Made by a program: the position numbers and the translations under genes. Shown piece by piece: positions 52,710 to 61,038 of a stretch of 64,000 nt of DNA (positions within the stretch are counted from its first letter, which is position 1; the number at the start of each line of letters is the position of its first letter). The stretch comes from GCA-2748575 sp965222725. Lineage in GTDB: Bacteria; Pseudomonadota; Gammaproteobacteria; Pseudomonadales; Ketobacteraceae. The notes under the pieces were generated by a model. The model was not told the DNA's origin and did no database searches. It was given only the letters and a program-made list of their open reading frames with translations. The stretch covers positions 6,262,001-6,326,000 of the forward strand of contig OZ244969.1 of the NCBI GenBank assembly GCA_965222725.1, read 5' to 3'.

Positions 52710-53851
52710 GCAAACGTGACTACCGGCATCAACTCCCGTCCCATGGCAGCCCGGTTACCCAGCGGGTCAACATGATGCAGGCCGTACACCTGGATCCGCC
52801 GCTGATTGGCGGACTGCTGCTGTTAATCAGCGGCGGGCTCTTTGTGCTCTACAGCGCCAGCGGCGAGAACATGGATATGGTGTGGCGCCAGATTACCCGG
52901 TTAGCCATCGGCTTTCCGGTCATGATGCTGCTGGCCCAGATTCCACCACAAACCTACAAACGCTGGAGTCCCTGGCTGTTCGGCATTGGCGTTGGCCTGT
53001 TGATTGCGGTGCTGGTCACCGGCGCCCAGGCCAAAGGCGCTCAGCGCTGGCTGGCCATACCCGGCATCGGCCGTTTTCAGCCATCGGAAATCATGAAGCT
53101 GATTGTGCCCATGATGATCGCCTGGTACCTGGCAGAAAGGGCCCTGCCGCCGGGTTCCAAACCCTCGCTGGCCGCCGCCGTGCTGATCATGATCCCCACC
53201 CTGCTGATCGCCCGGCAACCGGATCTGGGAACGTCACTACTGATCGCCAGTTCCGGCTTTTTTGCCCTGTTTCTTTCCGGGTTGAGCTGGCGGGTGATTC
53301 TGTCGCTGCTGGTGCTATCAATTCCTGCCGGTGCTGGACTGTGGTTTCTGATGCACGATTACCAGCGCCAGCGGGTACTGACCTTTCTCAATCCGGAGCG
53401 GGATCCCTGGGGCACCGGCTGGAATATCATTCAGTCGAAAACCGCCATCGGTTCCGGCGGTATCGAAGGCAAAGGCTGGCTTAACGGCACCCAGGCCCAC
53501 CTGGATTTTCTCCCGGAAAGCCATACGGATTTTATTATCGCGGTTCTTGCCGAAGAGTTCGGCTTTGTGGGGGTTTGCTGTTTGCTGCTGGTGTACATGG
53601 CCATTATCGGCCGGGGTATTTTTATCAGCATGAATGCCCAGGACACCTATTCCCGGCTGCTGGCGGGCAGTATTACCCTGACATTCTTTGTCTATGTGTT
53701 TGTGAATATCGGCATGGTGAGCGGCCTGTTACCGGTGGTGGGCGTGCCCCTGCCCATGGTGAGTTACGGCGGCACCTCGGTGGTATCCCTGCTGGCTGGC
53801 TTTGGCATTCTGATGTCCATTCATACCCACCGGCGGCTGGTATCGCGATAA
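52706..53851 (+). CDS. mrdB: Rod-shape glycosyltransferase RodA
   Basis: A 381-residue SEDS-family inner-membrane protein with ten helices that polymerises lipid II with PBP2. The C-terminal signature is GVPLPMVSYGGTSVVSLLAGFGILMS; the periplasmic loop has LPESHTDFIIAVLAEEFGFVG. Coupled to mrdA by a four-base overlap. Confidence 0.97.
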   Translation: MSKRDYRHQLPSHGSPVTQRVNMMQAVHLDPPLIGGLLLLISGGLFVLYSASGENMDMVWRQITRLAIGFPVMMLLAQIPPQTYKRWSPWLFGIGVGLLIAVLVTGAQAKGAQRWLAIPGIGRFQPSEIMKLIVPMMIAWYLAERALPPGSKPSLAAAVLIMIPTLLIARQPDLGTSLLIASSGFFALFLSGLSWRVILSLLVLSIPAGAGLWFLMHDYQRQRVLTFLNPERDPWGTGWNIIQSKTAIGSGGIEGKGWLNGTQAHLDFLPESHTDFIIAVLAEEFGFVGVCCLLLVYMAIIGRGIFISMNAQDTYSRLLAGSITLTFFVYVFVNIGMVSGLLPVVGVPLPMVSYGGTSVVSLLAGFGILMSIHTHRRLVSR

Positions 53852-53928
53852 TTTAGCGCGAAGGTCTCTAATTGGTATAAACTTAGCCGCAACAGCGCTT
53901 TATCTATTTCTTGCAGTGAATAATCAGT

Positions 53929-54978
53929 ATGTTTTTTTCGATATCAGTAACACAAACCGCAACACAGAATAAAAAATTCCTGAAAACCCTTACCAGCCTG
54001 CTGCTTTGCCTGACACCGGTTTCTGTCTGGGCAGACAGCTACAGCGAACACCCCGAATTCAAAAAGTTCCTTGATGAAGTGGTCTCCGAAAACCTTTACC
54101 CGGAAGAAGACCTGCGGCGTTTGATCAGCACCGCCGAACGCAAGGAAAGTATTCTCGAGGCCATCGCCCGCCCTGCGGAAAAAACCCTGACCTGGGGCCA
54201 GTACCGCAACATTTTTCTCACCGAAGACCGGATCAATAAAGGGGTTGCCTTTTATAAAGAACACCGGGAAACCTTTGAACAGGCGGCGGAAAAAACCGGC
54301 GTACCACCGGAAATGATTCTGGCCATACTGGGCGTTGAAACCCGCTATGGTGCCAATCGTGGCAGTTACCGTGTGGTGGATGCCCTGGCCACGCTGGGTT
54401 TTGATTATCCGCCACGCAGCAAGTTTTTCCGCAAACAGTTAAAGGAATTTCTGCGCCTGGAAAAAGAAGCGGGTATCGACCTGAATACCGCCAAAGGCTC
54501 CTACGCCGGCGCCATGGGGTACCCCCAGTTTATTCCCAGCAGCTACCGCCACTATGCGGTAGATTTTGATGGCGACCGGAAAATCGACCTGATTGATAAC
54601 CCCAAAGATGCCATCGGCAGTATTGCCAATTATTTTAAAGTTCACGGCTGGCAAGCCGGTGCCCCGGTCACCACTCCGGCCCGTTACCTGAAAACCGACA
54701 CCAGCGGCGATCTGAACCAGGTGATCAACCAGGGGCTGAAACCCAAACTGACCGTAAAAGAACTCCAGAACGCGGGCCTGGTACCGGATATGACTCTGGA
54801 AGAGTCAGCACCAGCTACCGCCATGCTGCTGGAAGGCAACGATGGCGAAGAGTACTGGATCGGCCTGAAGAATTTTTACGTGATAACCCGCTATAATCAT
54901 AGTCACCTGTATGCCATGGCCGCCCATCAGCTGAGCCAGGCGCTGAAAGAAAAACTCAAGCTTCAGGTCATACCTTAA
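53929..54978 (+). CDS. mltB: Lytic murein transglycosylase B
   Basis: A 349-residue periplasmic enzyme that cuts glycan strands with 1,6-anhydro ends. Signal peptide ends near VSVWA. The catalytic Glu is in AILGVETRYGANRGSYRVVDALATLGFDY, and AKGSYAGAMGYPQFIPSSYRHYAVDFDGD is the family's substrate-site block. The N-terminus lacks the Cys of lipobox MltB, so it may be a soluble form. It lies 77 bases after mrdB and 5 before rlpA. Confidence 0.95.
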   Translation: MFFSISVTQTATQNKKFLKTLTSLLLCLTPVSVWADSYSEHPEFKKFLDEVVSENLYPEEDLRRLISTAERKESILEAIARPAEKTLTWGQYRNIFLTEDRINKGVAFYKEHRETFEQAAEKTGVPPEMILAILGVETRYGANRGSYRVVDALATLGFDYPPRSKFFRKQLKEFLRLEKEAGIDLNTAKGSYAGAMGYPQFIPSSYRHYAVDFDGDRKIDLIDNPKDAIGSIANYFKVHGWQAGAPVTTPARYLKTDTSGDLNQVINQGLKPKLTVKELQNAGLVPDMTLEESAPATAMLLEGNDGEEYWIGLKNFYVITRYNHSHLYAMAAHQLSQALKEKLKLQVIP

Positions 54979-54983
54979 AACTC

Positions 54984-55868
54984 ATGTTTCAAAAACGCAC
55001 GATGATGATCAACACAGTTAAAACAGTCAGTCTTCTCGTCATTCACCTGCTGATCATCACAGGTTGTGCCCACCATTCCCCTTTTGAACCCAAAGACGGC
55101 CCGCCGAAACTGCGCAAGGATATTTCCGCGGTTAAAAATGCGGTTCCCAAAGAAGAACCCCGCGCCCGTTATGGCAATCACAGCCCCTATGAAGTGTTCG
55201 GTAAAACCTATCATGTGATGGGCAGCAGCGACGGTTACGCCGAAGAAGGCATTGCCTCCTGGTATGGCGAAAAGTTTGCCGGCCGCTCCACCTCCTCCAT
55301 GGAGCCCTATGATCCCTACGCCATGACGGCAGCCCATAAAGCACTGCCACTGCCCACTTACGTGAAAGTCACCAATCTGGAAAACAACCGCAGCGTGATT
55401 GTGCGGGTGAATGATCGCGGTCCTTTTCATGGCGATCGCATTATCGATCTGTCCTATGCGGCTGCCATCAAGCTGGGCTACGCCAACAAGGGTACTGCGC
55501 GGGTAATGGTGGAAGCCATTGATCCCGGCCAGCCACTGCCGGAACCGGCGCCCTTGATCGCCGCCAATCCGCAACCCGCTGCGCAGCCCGATCCACAAAC
55601 CCCGGAAAACATCGTCGCCAGCGTGGATCAGTCGCCGCAAATTTATCTGCAGGCGGGGGCATTCAGTCAGGTAACCTCTGCACAGCGCTTGCAGGATCAG
55701 TTACAGGTGTTGCTCAATTCAGATATCAATATTCATAGCGAAGATTCCGATAAAGGCACCATTCATCGTGTATTCATAGGACCATTTCACAACGAACAAA
55801 GTGCGATTGCGGCACAATCCGTTATTCGCGACACCGAACTTGCCAACCCGTTACTGGTCAGAAGGTAA
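54984..55868 (+). CDS. rlpA: Septal lytic transglycosylase/SPOR lipoprotein RlpA
   Basis: A 294-residue outer-membrane lipoprotein (lipobox IITGC, Cys near residue 28). The double-psi-barrel (RlpA/DPBB) domain contains GIASWYGEKFAGRSTSSMEPYDPYAMTAAHKALPLPT and the VRVNDRGPFHGDRIIDLSYAAA block; a SPOR domain (about 222-294) binds bare glycan at division sites. In Pseudomonas this protein cleaves glycan strands lacking stem peptides. Cluster order supports the call. Confidence 0.95.
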   Translation: MFQKRTMMINTVKTVSLLVIHLLIITGCAHHSPFEPKDGPPKLRKDISAVKNAVPKEEPRARYGNHSPYEVFGKTYHVMGSSDGYAEEGIASWYGEKFAGRSTSSMEPYDPYAMTAAHKALPLPTYVKVTNLENNRSVIVRVNDRGPFHGDRIIDLSYAAAIKLGYANKGTARVMVEAIDPGQPLPEPAPLIAANPQPAAQPDPQTPENIVASVDQSPQIYLQAGAFSQVTSAQRLQDQLQVLLNSDINIHSEDSDKGTIHRVFIGPFHNEQSAIAAQSVIRDTELANPLLVRR

Positions 55869-55936
55869 TGAGCCCTTACCGGCGGATGTGGTAAACTCGG
55901 CGCTCAATTTATAATCCACCGACTCACAGAATCGCT

Positions 55937-57142
55937 ATGAATCCTAAAAACGGACTTTCTTCTCCTAAGCCCATGTTCAAGACCGCCATTAAAATTTCGT
56001 TCACCTCACTGATCAGTCTGTGTCTTCTGATCGCCGGCAGCATCGCTTCCGCCGAACCCCGCATGATCCCCTCACCACCATCGCTGGCGGCCACTTCCTG
56101 GTTGCTGATGGATGCACACAGCGGCCATGTGATTGTGGAACACAATGCAGACAAGAGGCTGCCCCCGGCCAGCCTGACCAAAATGATGACCACCTACATT
56201 GCCTCTGAACAGATCGAGAGCGGCAATATCGCCATGGATGACGAAGTCCTGATCAGCGAAAAAGCCTGGCGCAAAGGCGGTTCAAAAATGTACATCCGCG
56301 TGGGCACCCGGGTGAAGGTGGAAGATCTGCTGCGGGGCGTGATTATCCAGTCCGGCAACGATGCCAGCATTGCCCTGGCGGAACATATTGCCGGCAGTGA
56401 AGATGCCTTTGCTGACCTGATGAACCAGCAGGCACTGGCACTGGGTATGGAAAACACCCACTACCAGAACGCCACCGGCTGGCCAGCGCCGGAGCATTAC
56501 ACCACAGCACGGGATCTGGCCCTGCTGGCAAAAGCCACCATTTATGATCACCCCGCCGACTACGCTATCTACGCCGAAAAAGAATTCACCTATAACGATA
56601 TTCGCCAGCCCAACCGCAACAAGTTGCTGTGGCGCGACCCCAGCGTAGACGGCATCAAAACCGGCCATACGGAAGAAGCCGGCTACTGTCTGGTATCCTC
56701 CGCCGAGCGGGACGGCATGCGCCTGATTGCGGTGGTGATGGGCACCAACAGCGAAAACGCCCGGGCCAGCGAAAGCATGAAACTGCTCACTTACGGTTTC
56801 CGTTTCTTTGACACCGTAAAAAGCTACGAAGCCAACGGCCAACTGGTAGAGCCGGAAATCTGGCTGGGCAAGGAAGACACCATCAAACTGGGCGTGGGTG
56901 AAGATATCTGGATCACCATTCCCCGTGGTGCGGAAAAGGATGTGAAGGCCCAGCTGGATTTCCCCAGCGAGCTGCGGGCGCCTGTGGCAGCCGGTTCCCA
57001 GGTGGGCACGGTGAAACTGGTGCTGGACGATGAAGTGCTGAAAGAAACCCCGCTGGTGGCCCTGGAATCCGTTGAGGAAGCCGGCCTGTTCAAGCGCCTG
57101 TGGCAGCATATCCTGCTGTTTATTATGGGTTTTTTCAATTAA
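55937..57142 (+). CDS. dacC: D-alanyl-D-alanine carboxypeptidase, PBP5/6 type
   Basis: A 401-residue periplasmic enzyme that trims terminal D-Ala from stem peptides. Signal peptide, S11 domain with SLTK (Ser79, Lys82), SGN in IIQSGNDAS and KTG in IKTGHTEEAG, then the beta-rich PBP5 C-domain and an amphipathic anchor helix at the C-terminus (FKRLWQHILLFIMGFFN). Whether to call it dacA or dacC is a naming matter; cluster position fits both. A terminator-like hairpin follows at 57175. Confidence 0.95.
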   Translation: MNPKNGLSSPKPMFKTAIKISFTSLISLCLLIAGSIASAEPRMIPSPPSLAATSWLLMDAHSGHVIVEHNADKRLPPASLTKMMTTYIASEQIESGNIAMDDEVLISEKAWRKGGSKMYIRVGTRVKVEDLLRGVIIQSGNDASIALAEHIAGSEDAFADLMNQQALALGMENTHYQNATGWPAPEHYTTARDLALLAKATIYDHPADYAIYAEKEFTYNDIRQPNRNKLLWRDPSVDGIKTGHTEEAGYCLVSSAERDGMRLIAVVMGTNSENARASESMKLLTYGFRFFDTVKSYEANGQLVEPEIWLGKEDTIKLGVGEDIWITIPRGAEKDVKAQLDFPSELRAPVAAGSQVGTVKLVLDDEVLKETPLVALESVEEAGLFKRLWQHILLFIMGFFN

Positions 57143-57174
57143 ACAACATTAACAGTAACTGATAACAAGCCCCC

Positions 57175-57202
57175 GGAGGGGCCCGGTTCGGCGGGCTCCT
57201 CC
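57175..57202 (+). terminator. GC-rich hairpin after dacC
   Basis: GGAGGGGCCCG, loop GTTCGG, CGGGCTCCTCC: 11 pairs with one G-U. It is followed by TTGAATTT rather than a pure T-run. Likely a weak or partial terminator between dacC and ybeD. Confidence 0.6.
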
Positions 57203-57314
57203 TTGAATTTCCACTGGTTGCCCCCACCTTCCCCTTGATTCATTCCATTCAGTTCCGCCCGCGAATCGCGTAAAATCGGGCCTATTCCTATCACTCCTTC
57301 ACCAGCAGAACCTT

Positions 57315-57584
57315 ATGGCAGGCATTAACGAAGATCTGTGGGAATTCCCCATGGAACACAATTTTAAAATCATGGGCTCCGCCCAGCACCCCCTTACCGA
57401 TATTGTGATTGAGGTGGTGAAAAAGCATGCCCCGGACTTCGACGAAACCCGGATTTCCGTCAAATCCAGCCGCACCGGCAAGTACGACTCGGTCACCGCC
57501 GTGGTCTGGATCGAGGAAAAATCCCAGCTGGAAAACATTTACCGCGAGCTGGGTGAGCGGGATGAAGTCAAGTGGACCCTATAA
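57315..57584 (+). CDS. ybeD: YbeD/DUF493 family protein
   Basis: An 89-residue small ferredoxin-like (ACT-like) protein of unknown biochemical role, found next to lipB in many gammaproteobacteria. The start LWEFPMEHNFKIMG and the end YRELGERDEVKWTL fit the family. It may bind a small ligand and regulate lipoate metabolism, which is unproven. Its last codons are part of a short direct repeat with the start of lipB. Confidence 0.93.
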   Translation: MAGINEDLWEFPMEHNFKIMGSAQHPLTDIVIEVVKKHAPDFDETRISVKSSRTGKYDSVTAVVWIEEKSQLENIYRELGERDEVKWTL

Positions 57585-57589
57585 GTCAA

Positions 57590-58249
57590 ATGGACCCTGC
57601 AAAGGATTCCGTACTGATCCGTGATCTGGGCCGCGTGGACTATGAACCCACCTGGCGCGCCATGCAGGCATTCACCGATCAGCGCAACGACAGTACGCCG
57701 GACGAAATCTGGCTGCTGGAGCACCCTCCGGTGTTCACCCAGGGTCAGGCAGGCAAGGCAGAACACTTGCTGGCCCCCGGCAATATTCCGGTGATCCAGG
57801 TGGATCGCGGCGGTCAGGTCACCTACCACGGCCCGGGGCAACTGGTGGGCTACCTGCTGGTGGATATCCGCCGGCTCAGTATCGGTGCCCGGGAGCTGGT
57901 GTCCCGCATTGAACAGGCCCTGGTCAGCACCCTGGCATCCCTGGATATCGACGCCGCCCCCCGCAGCGATGCCCCCGGTGTGTACACCGGCGGAAAAAAA
58001 ATCGCTTCCCTGGGGCTGCGGATTCGCAAGGGTTGCTCCTTCCACGGCCTGGCCCTGAACATTGATATGGACCTGGCACCTTTCCAGCTTATTAACCCCT
58101 GCGGTTATGCGGGAATGGAAATGGCGCAGGTGAAGGATTTTGTGGCATCACCGGATTCCGGCAAAATCCGGCAACAACTGCTCGCAGAGTTGATTGCCAA
58201 ATTAGGTTATAATCGCCACTCAGTCACCCAACAACCCTGGAAAGAGTAA
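57590..58249 (+). CDS. lipB: Octanoyl-[ACP]:protein N-octanoyltransferase
   Basis: A 219-residue enzyme that moves octanoate from acyl carrier protein to lipoyl domains. Seen: RGGQVTYHGPGQLVGYLLVD, then the Lys of TGGKKIASLGLRI and the catalytic Cys in LINPCGYAGMEM. The ATG at 57590 is preferred; a GTG at 57572 would overlap ybeD. The sequence AAGTGGACCCT/AAATGGACCCT occurs at both, a small duplication across the junction. Stop meets the lipA start directly. Confidence 0.96.
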   Translation: MDPAKDSVLIRDLGRVDYEPTWRAMQAFTDQRNDSTPDEIWLLEHPPVFTQGQAGKAEHLLAPGNIPVIQVDRGGQVTYHGPGQLVGYLLVDIRRLSIGARELVSRIEQALVSTLASLDIDAAPRSDAPGVYTGGKKIASLGLRIRKGCSFHGLALNIDMDLAPFQLINPCGYAGMEMAQVKDFVASPDSGKIRQQLLAELIAKLGYNRHSVTQQPWKE

Positions 58250-59299
58250 ATGGCAGAACAATCGCCCGATGCAGATGGCAAATCCCCGGAAGGCACCCCA
58301 ACACCCGCCAGACGCCCCAAGGTAAAACAGGGTGAAAAGCTGCGCGGCGCCGAAAAGGTGGCCCGTATTCCGGTCAAAGTGGTTCCCACGGAAACCCTGC
58401 CCAAAAAACCGGACTGGATCCGGGTACGCGTGCCCGCCAGCGGCGAAGTTCAACGGGTGAAAAAACTGCTGCGCCAGCAAAAGTTGCATACTGTCTGTGA
58501 AGAGGCCTCCTGCCCCAACCTGCCGGAATGTTTCGGTGGTGGTACCGCCACCTTTATGATCATGGGCGACATCTGTACCCGTCGCTGCCCCTTTTGCGAT
58601 GTGGCCCACGGCCGCCCCAATCCGCTGGACGAAAACGAACCGCAACACCTGGCCGATTCCGTCAAAGCCCTGAGCCTGAAATACGTGGTGGTCACCTCGG
58701 TAGACCGGGATGATCTGCGGGACGGCGGCGCCGGCCATTTTGCCGACTGTATCAGCGCCGTGCGCAACGCCAGCCCCAATACCAAGATTGAGGTGCTGGT
58801 ACCGGATTTCCGCGGTCGCATGGACGTGGCTCTGGATATTTTTGCGGAAACACCGCCGGATGTGTTCAACCACAACCTGGAAAACGTACCCCGGCTTTAC
58901 CGGGAAATCCGCCCCGGATCCGATTATCAGTGGTCGCTGGACCTGCTGAAAAAACACAAGGAACGAGTCCCCCATGTGCCCACCAAATCCGGCATCATGG
59001 TGGGCCTGGGCGAAACCAACGAAGAGGTGTATCAGGTGCTGGATGACCTGCGCGCCCACAACGTGGATATGGTTACCATTGGCCAGTATCTGCAGCCGAG
59101 CCGGGAGCATTCGCCGGTGAAGCGCTTTGTTACTCCCGAAGAGTTCGATGAATTTGCCCGTTACGGCCAATCCCTGGGCTTTACCAATGTTGCCAGCGGT
59201 CCGCTGGTACGCTCTTCCTATCACGCCGACCTGCAGCACAAGGGGCAGGACGTCAACCAGATTCACAAGCAGTCTTTACAGGGAAAAAAAGACCACTAG
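58250..59299 (+). CDS. lipA: Lipoyl synthase
   Basis: A 349-residue radical-SAM enzyme that inserts two sulfurs into octanoyl chains. Auxiliary-cluster cysteines lie in CEEASCPNLPEC, the radical-SAM cluster in CTRRCPFC, and the C-terminal RSSYHAD supplies the Ser ligand. An acidic-basic extra N-terminus of about 40 residues precedes the core. It starts immediately after the lipB stop. Confidence 0.97.
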   Translation: MAEQSPDADGKSPEGTPTPARRPKVKQGEKLRGAEKVARIPVKVVPTETLPKKPDWIRVRVPASGEVQRVKKLLRQQKLHTVCEEASCPNLPECFGGGTATFMIMGDICTRRCPFCDVAHGRPNPLDENEPQHLADSVKALSLKYVVVTSVDRDDLRDGGAGHFADCISAVRNASPNTKIEVLVPDFRGRMDVALDIFAETPPDVFNHNLENVPRLYREIRPGSDYQWSLDLLKKHKERVPHVPTKSGIMVGLGETNEEVYQVLDDLRAHNVDMVTIGQYLQPSREHSPVKRFVTPEEFDEFARYGQSLGFTNVASGPLVRSSYHADLQHKGQDVNQIHKQSLQGKKDH

Positions 59300-59302
59300 C
59301 CC

Positions 59303-60673
59303 ATGTTTGATTTCTCTTCAGCCGAGCTGACCGCTTGGCTGGCCTCCCACGAGCAATGGATTCTGGTGGGTATCGCCGCCACCGCGTTTCTGGAATCCCT
59401 GGCGATCGTGGGCGTGGTGGTGCCTGGCGTGGCGATTCTGTTTGCCATGGCCGCCGCGGCGGGTAGTGCCGACTTTGCCCTGTTCCCCGTGTTAATCGCG
59501 GCTTTTATTGGCGCCGTGCTGGGCGATGGCATCAGCTTTTTCCTGGGCCGGCACTATCATCACTGGATCAAAAAACTCCCCCCCTTCAGCCGCAATCCCC
59601 AGTGGATTGATAAAGGCGAACGTTTCTTTCAGCGCTATGGCCTGATCAGTGTGGTGATCGGGCGCTTTGTCGGGCCCATCCGCCCGGTGCTGCCCCTGGT
59701 AGCCGGCATGCTGGAAATGGCGCCGAGCCGCTTTCTGAGTATCAATTTTTTATCCGCCCTTGGCTGGGCGCCGCTGTATATCCTGCCGGGTTACTTTGTA
59801 GGCAATGCGGCCGAGGAAACCACCCTGACCGCTCAACACATTATCTTTGCCATCGGCAGCATTATTGCCGGCTGGCTGCTGGCCCAGATCCTCTGGGTTA
59901 TCAAAGCCCGCTGCATTACCCGGCGCCATAAAATCCAGACCGCCTGTGTGCTTTTTGTGGTCAGTTTCTGCGGTATTTTGCTGTTATTCACCCAGCTGAA
60001 TCATCCCTGGGTGCAACAGGCCGACCACCAAACCGCCCATTTCTTTCTGTCCCTGCGACATGAGTATCTTGACCTTTTCTTTGTTGGCCTGACGGAACTG
60101 GGTTATGCCAAACCCATGGTGATATGGGGTGTGCTGGTGTTTCTGGCACTGGCATGGCAGCGAAACTGGTATCTGATGGCGGTGTGGTTCGGCGCCACTA
60201 TTGCCGCCAATTTTCTGATCAAGGGCATGAAACTGTTTTTTGCCATCCCCCGGCCACAGCTGATTTATGAACCGCTCACCAGTTTTTCCTATCCCAGCGG
60301 CCACACCTGCATCATCATTGTGTTTTTCTTTCTGGTGTTTATTTTCACTCACCCGGCCCTGAGTTTCCGCTGGCAAAAACCGCTCATCAGTGGTGCCGGC
60401 ATCATTGCCACGTTAATGGCATTGTCGCGGCTTTATCTGGGGGTGCACTGGCTGTCGGATATTATTGCCGGTGCTCTGCTGGCCACCATGATCTGCAGCG
60501 GGGTGATTCTGGTGCTGCTGTACAAGCCTTTTGCCGCCCCGAACCCAAAGCCCTTGCTGCTGGCAAGCCTGATGGCTCTCCTGATCAATATTGGCCTGTG
60601 GCTGGTGCCTCAGTGGCAGTCGTTAATGCAACGCTATGAGCCGGTATACAGCAGCCATTTTTTTCAACAGTAG
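59303..60673 (+). CDS. DedA-PAP2 fusion membrane protein
   Basis: A 456-residue inner-membrane protein with two parts. Residues 1-200 are a DedA (SNARE-associated, undecaprenyl-phosphate or lipid flippase-like) domain with GRFVGPIRPVLPLVAGMLEM. Residues 210-456 are a PAP2 phosphatase: the KGMKLFFAIPRPQ, SYPSGHT and SRLYLGVHWLSDIIAG motifs supply all catalytic Arg, His and Asp residues. The fusion suggests flipping and dephosphorylating one lipid, most simply undecaprenyl diphosphate or phosphatidate. It begins 3 bases after lipA and is likely co-transcribed. Confidence 0.9.
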   Translation: MFDFSSAELTAWLASHEQWILVGIAATAFLESLAIVGVVVPGVAILFAMAAAAGSADFALFPVLIAAFIGAVLGDGISFFLGRHYHHWIKKLPPFSRNPQWIDKGERFFQRYGLISVVIGRFVGPIRPVLPLVAGMLEMAPSRFLSINFLSALGWAPLYILPGYFVGNAAEETTLTAQHIIFAIGSIIAGWLLAQILWVIKARCITRRHKIQTACVLFVVSFCGILLLFTQLNHPWVQQADHQTAHFFLSLRHEYLDLFFVGLTELGYAKPMVIWGVLVFLALAWQRNWYLMAVWFGATIAANFLIKGMKLFFAIPRPQLIYEPLTSFSYPSGHTCIIIVFFFLVFIFTHPALSFRWQKPLISGAGIIATLMALSRLYLGVHWLSDIIAGALLATMICSGVILVLLYKPFAAPNPKPLLLASLMALLINIGLWLVPQWQSLMQRYEPVYSSHFFQQ

Positions 60674-61038
60674 ATCGTAATTCGTACAAAACTGTTTTGT
60701 GAGATATTACCGATATTGGCACTAAACGTCTTATATAGGCTTTTCAGCTGTGCCCGATTTCATTACCATGCGCACACTCTCTCGGGTCAACGGTGCCCAG
60801 ATTATGATCAAAAATAATGGGTACCGTTGACGTGAGAGAGACCAATCACCTCTCCCGTTTTGATAAATCTATTAGTTGTTTTTTTCTCTTAAACTTCCAT
60901 AACGTGAACTGCTACACGGATTTTTTTTACTGCCTTTCGTCTGAAAACATCTGGCAATGGTCATATTCAGCGATTAGAATCCGCCTGCAACGTAGATAAA
61001 ACCTTTCTTTATATCTTTATAAAAATTCAGGGCGGCAA
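60674..61038. other. Intergenic region with a 64-base imperfect inverted repeat
   Basis: No convincing gene. The main feature is the inverted repeat at 60777-60840. The text right of it is AT-rich with a run of T near 60880-60888 and probably holds the promoter for the downstream gene. A 60-codon open frame (60817-60999) crosses the repeat and has no ribosome-binding site. Confidence 0.55.
60777..60840. repeat. 64-base imperfect inverted repeat
   Basis: Outer CTCTCTC/GAGAGAG (60777-60783 with 60834-60840), then a two-base mismatch, then GTCAACGGTGCCCA/TGGGTACCGTTGAC (60786-60799 with 60818-60831, one G-U) around an 18-base AT-rich loop. Such a structure could be a transcription signal, a small MITE-like element, or an operator. 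No target-site duplication is obvious. Confidence 0.65.

Noticed and set aside
60817..60999. 60-codon plus-strand ORF
   Set aside because: It crosses the long inverted repeat, lacks a ribosome-binding site and has unlike-protein composition.
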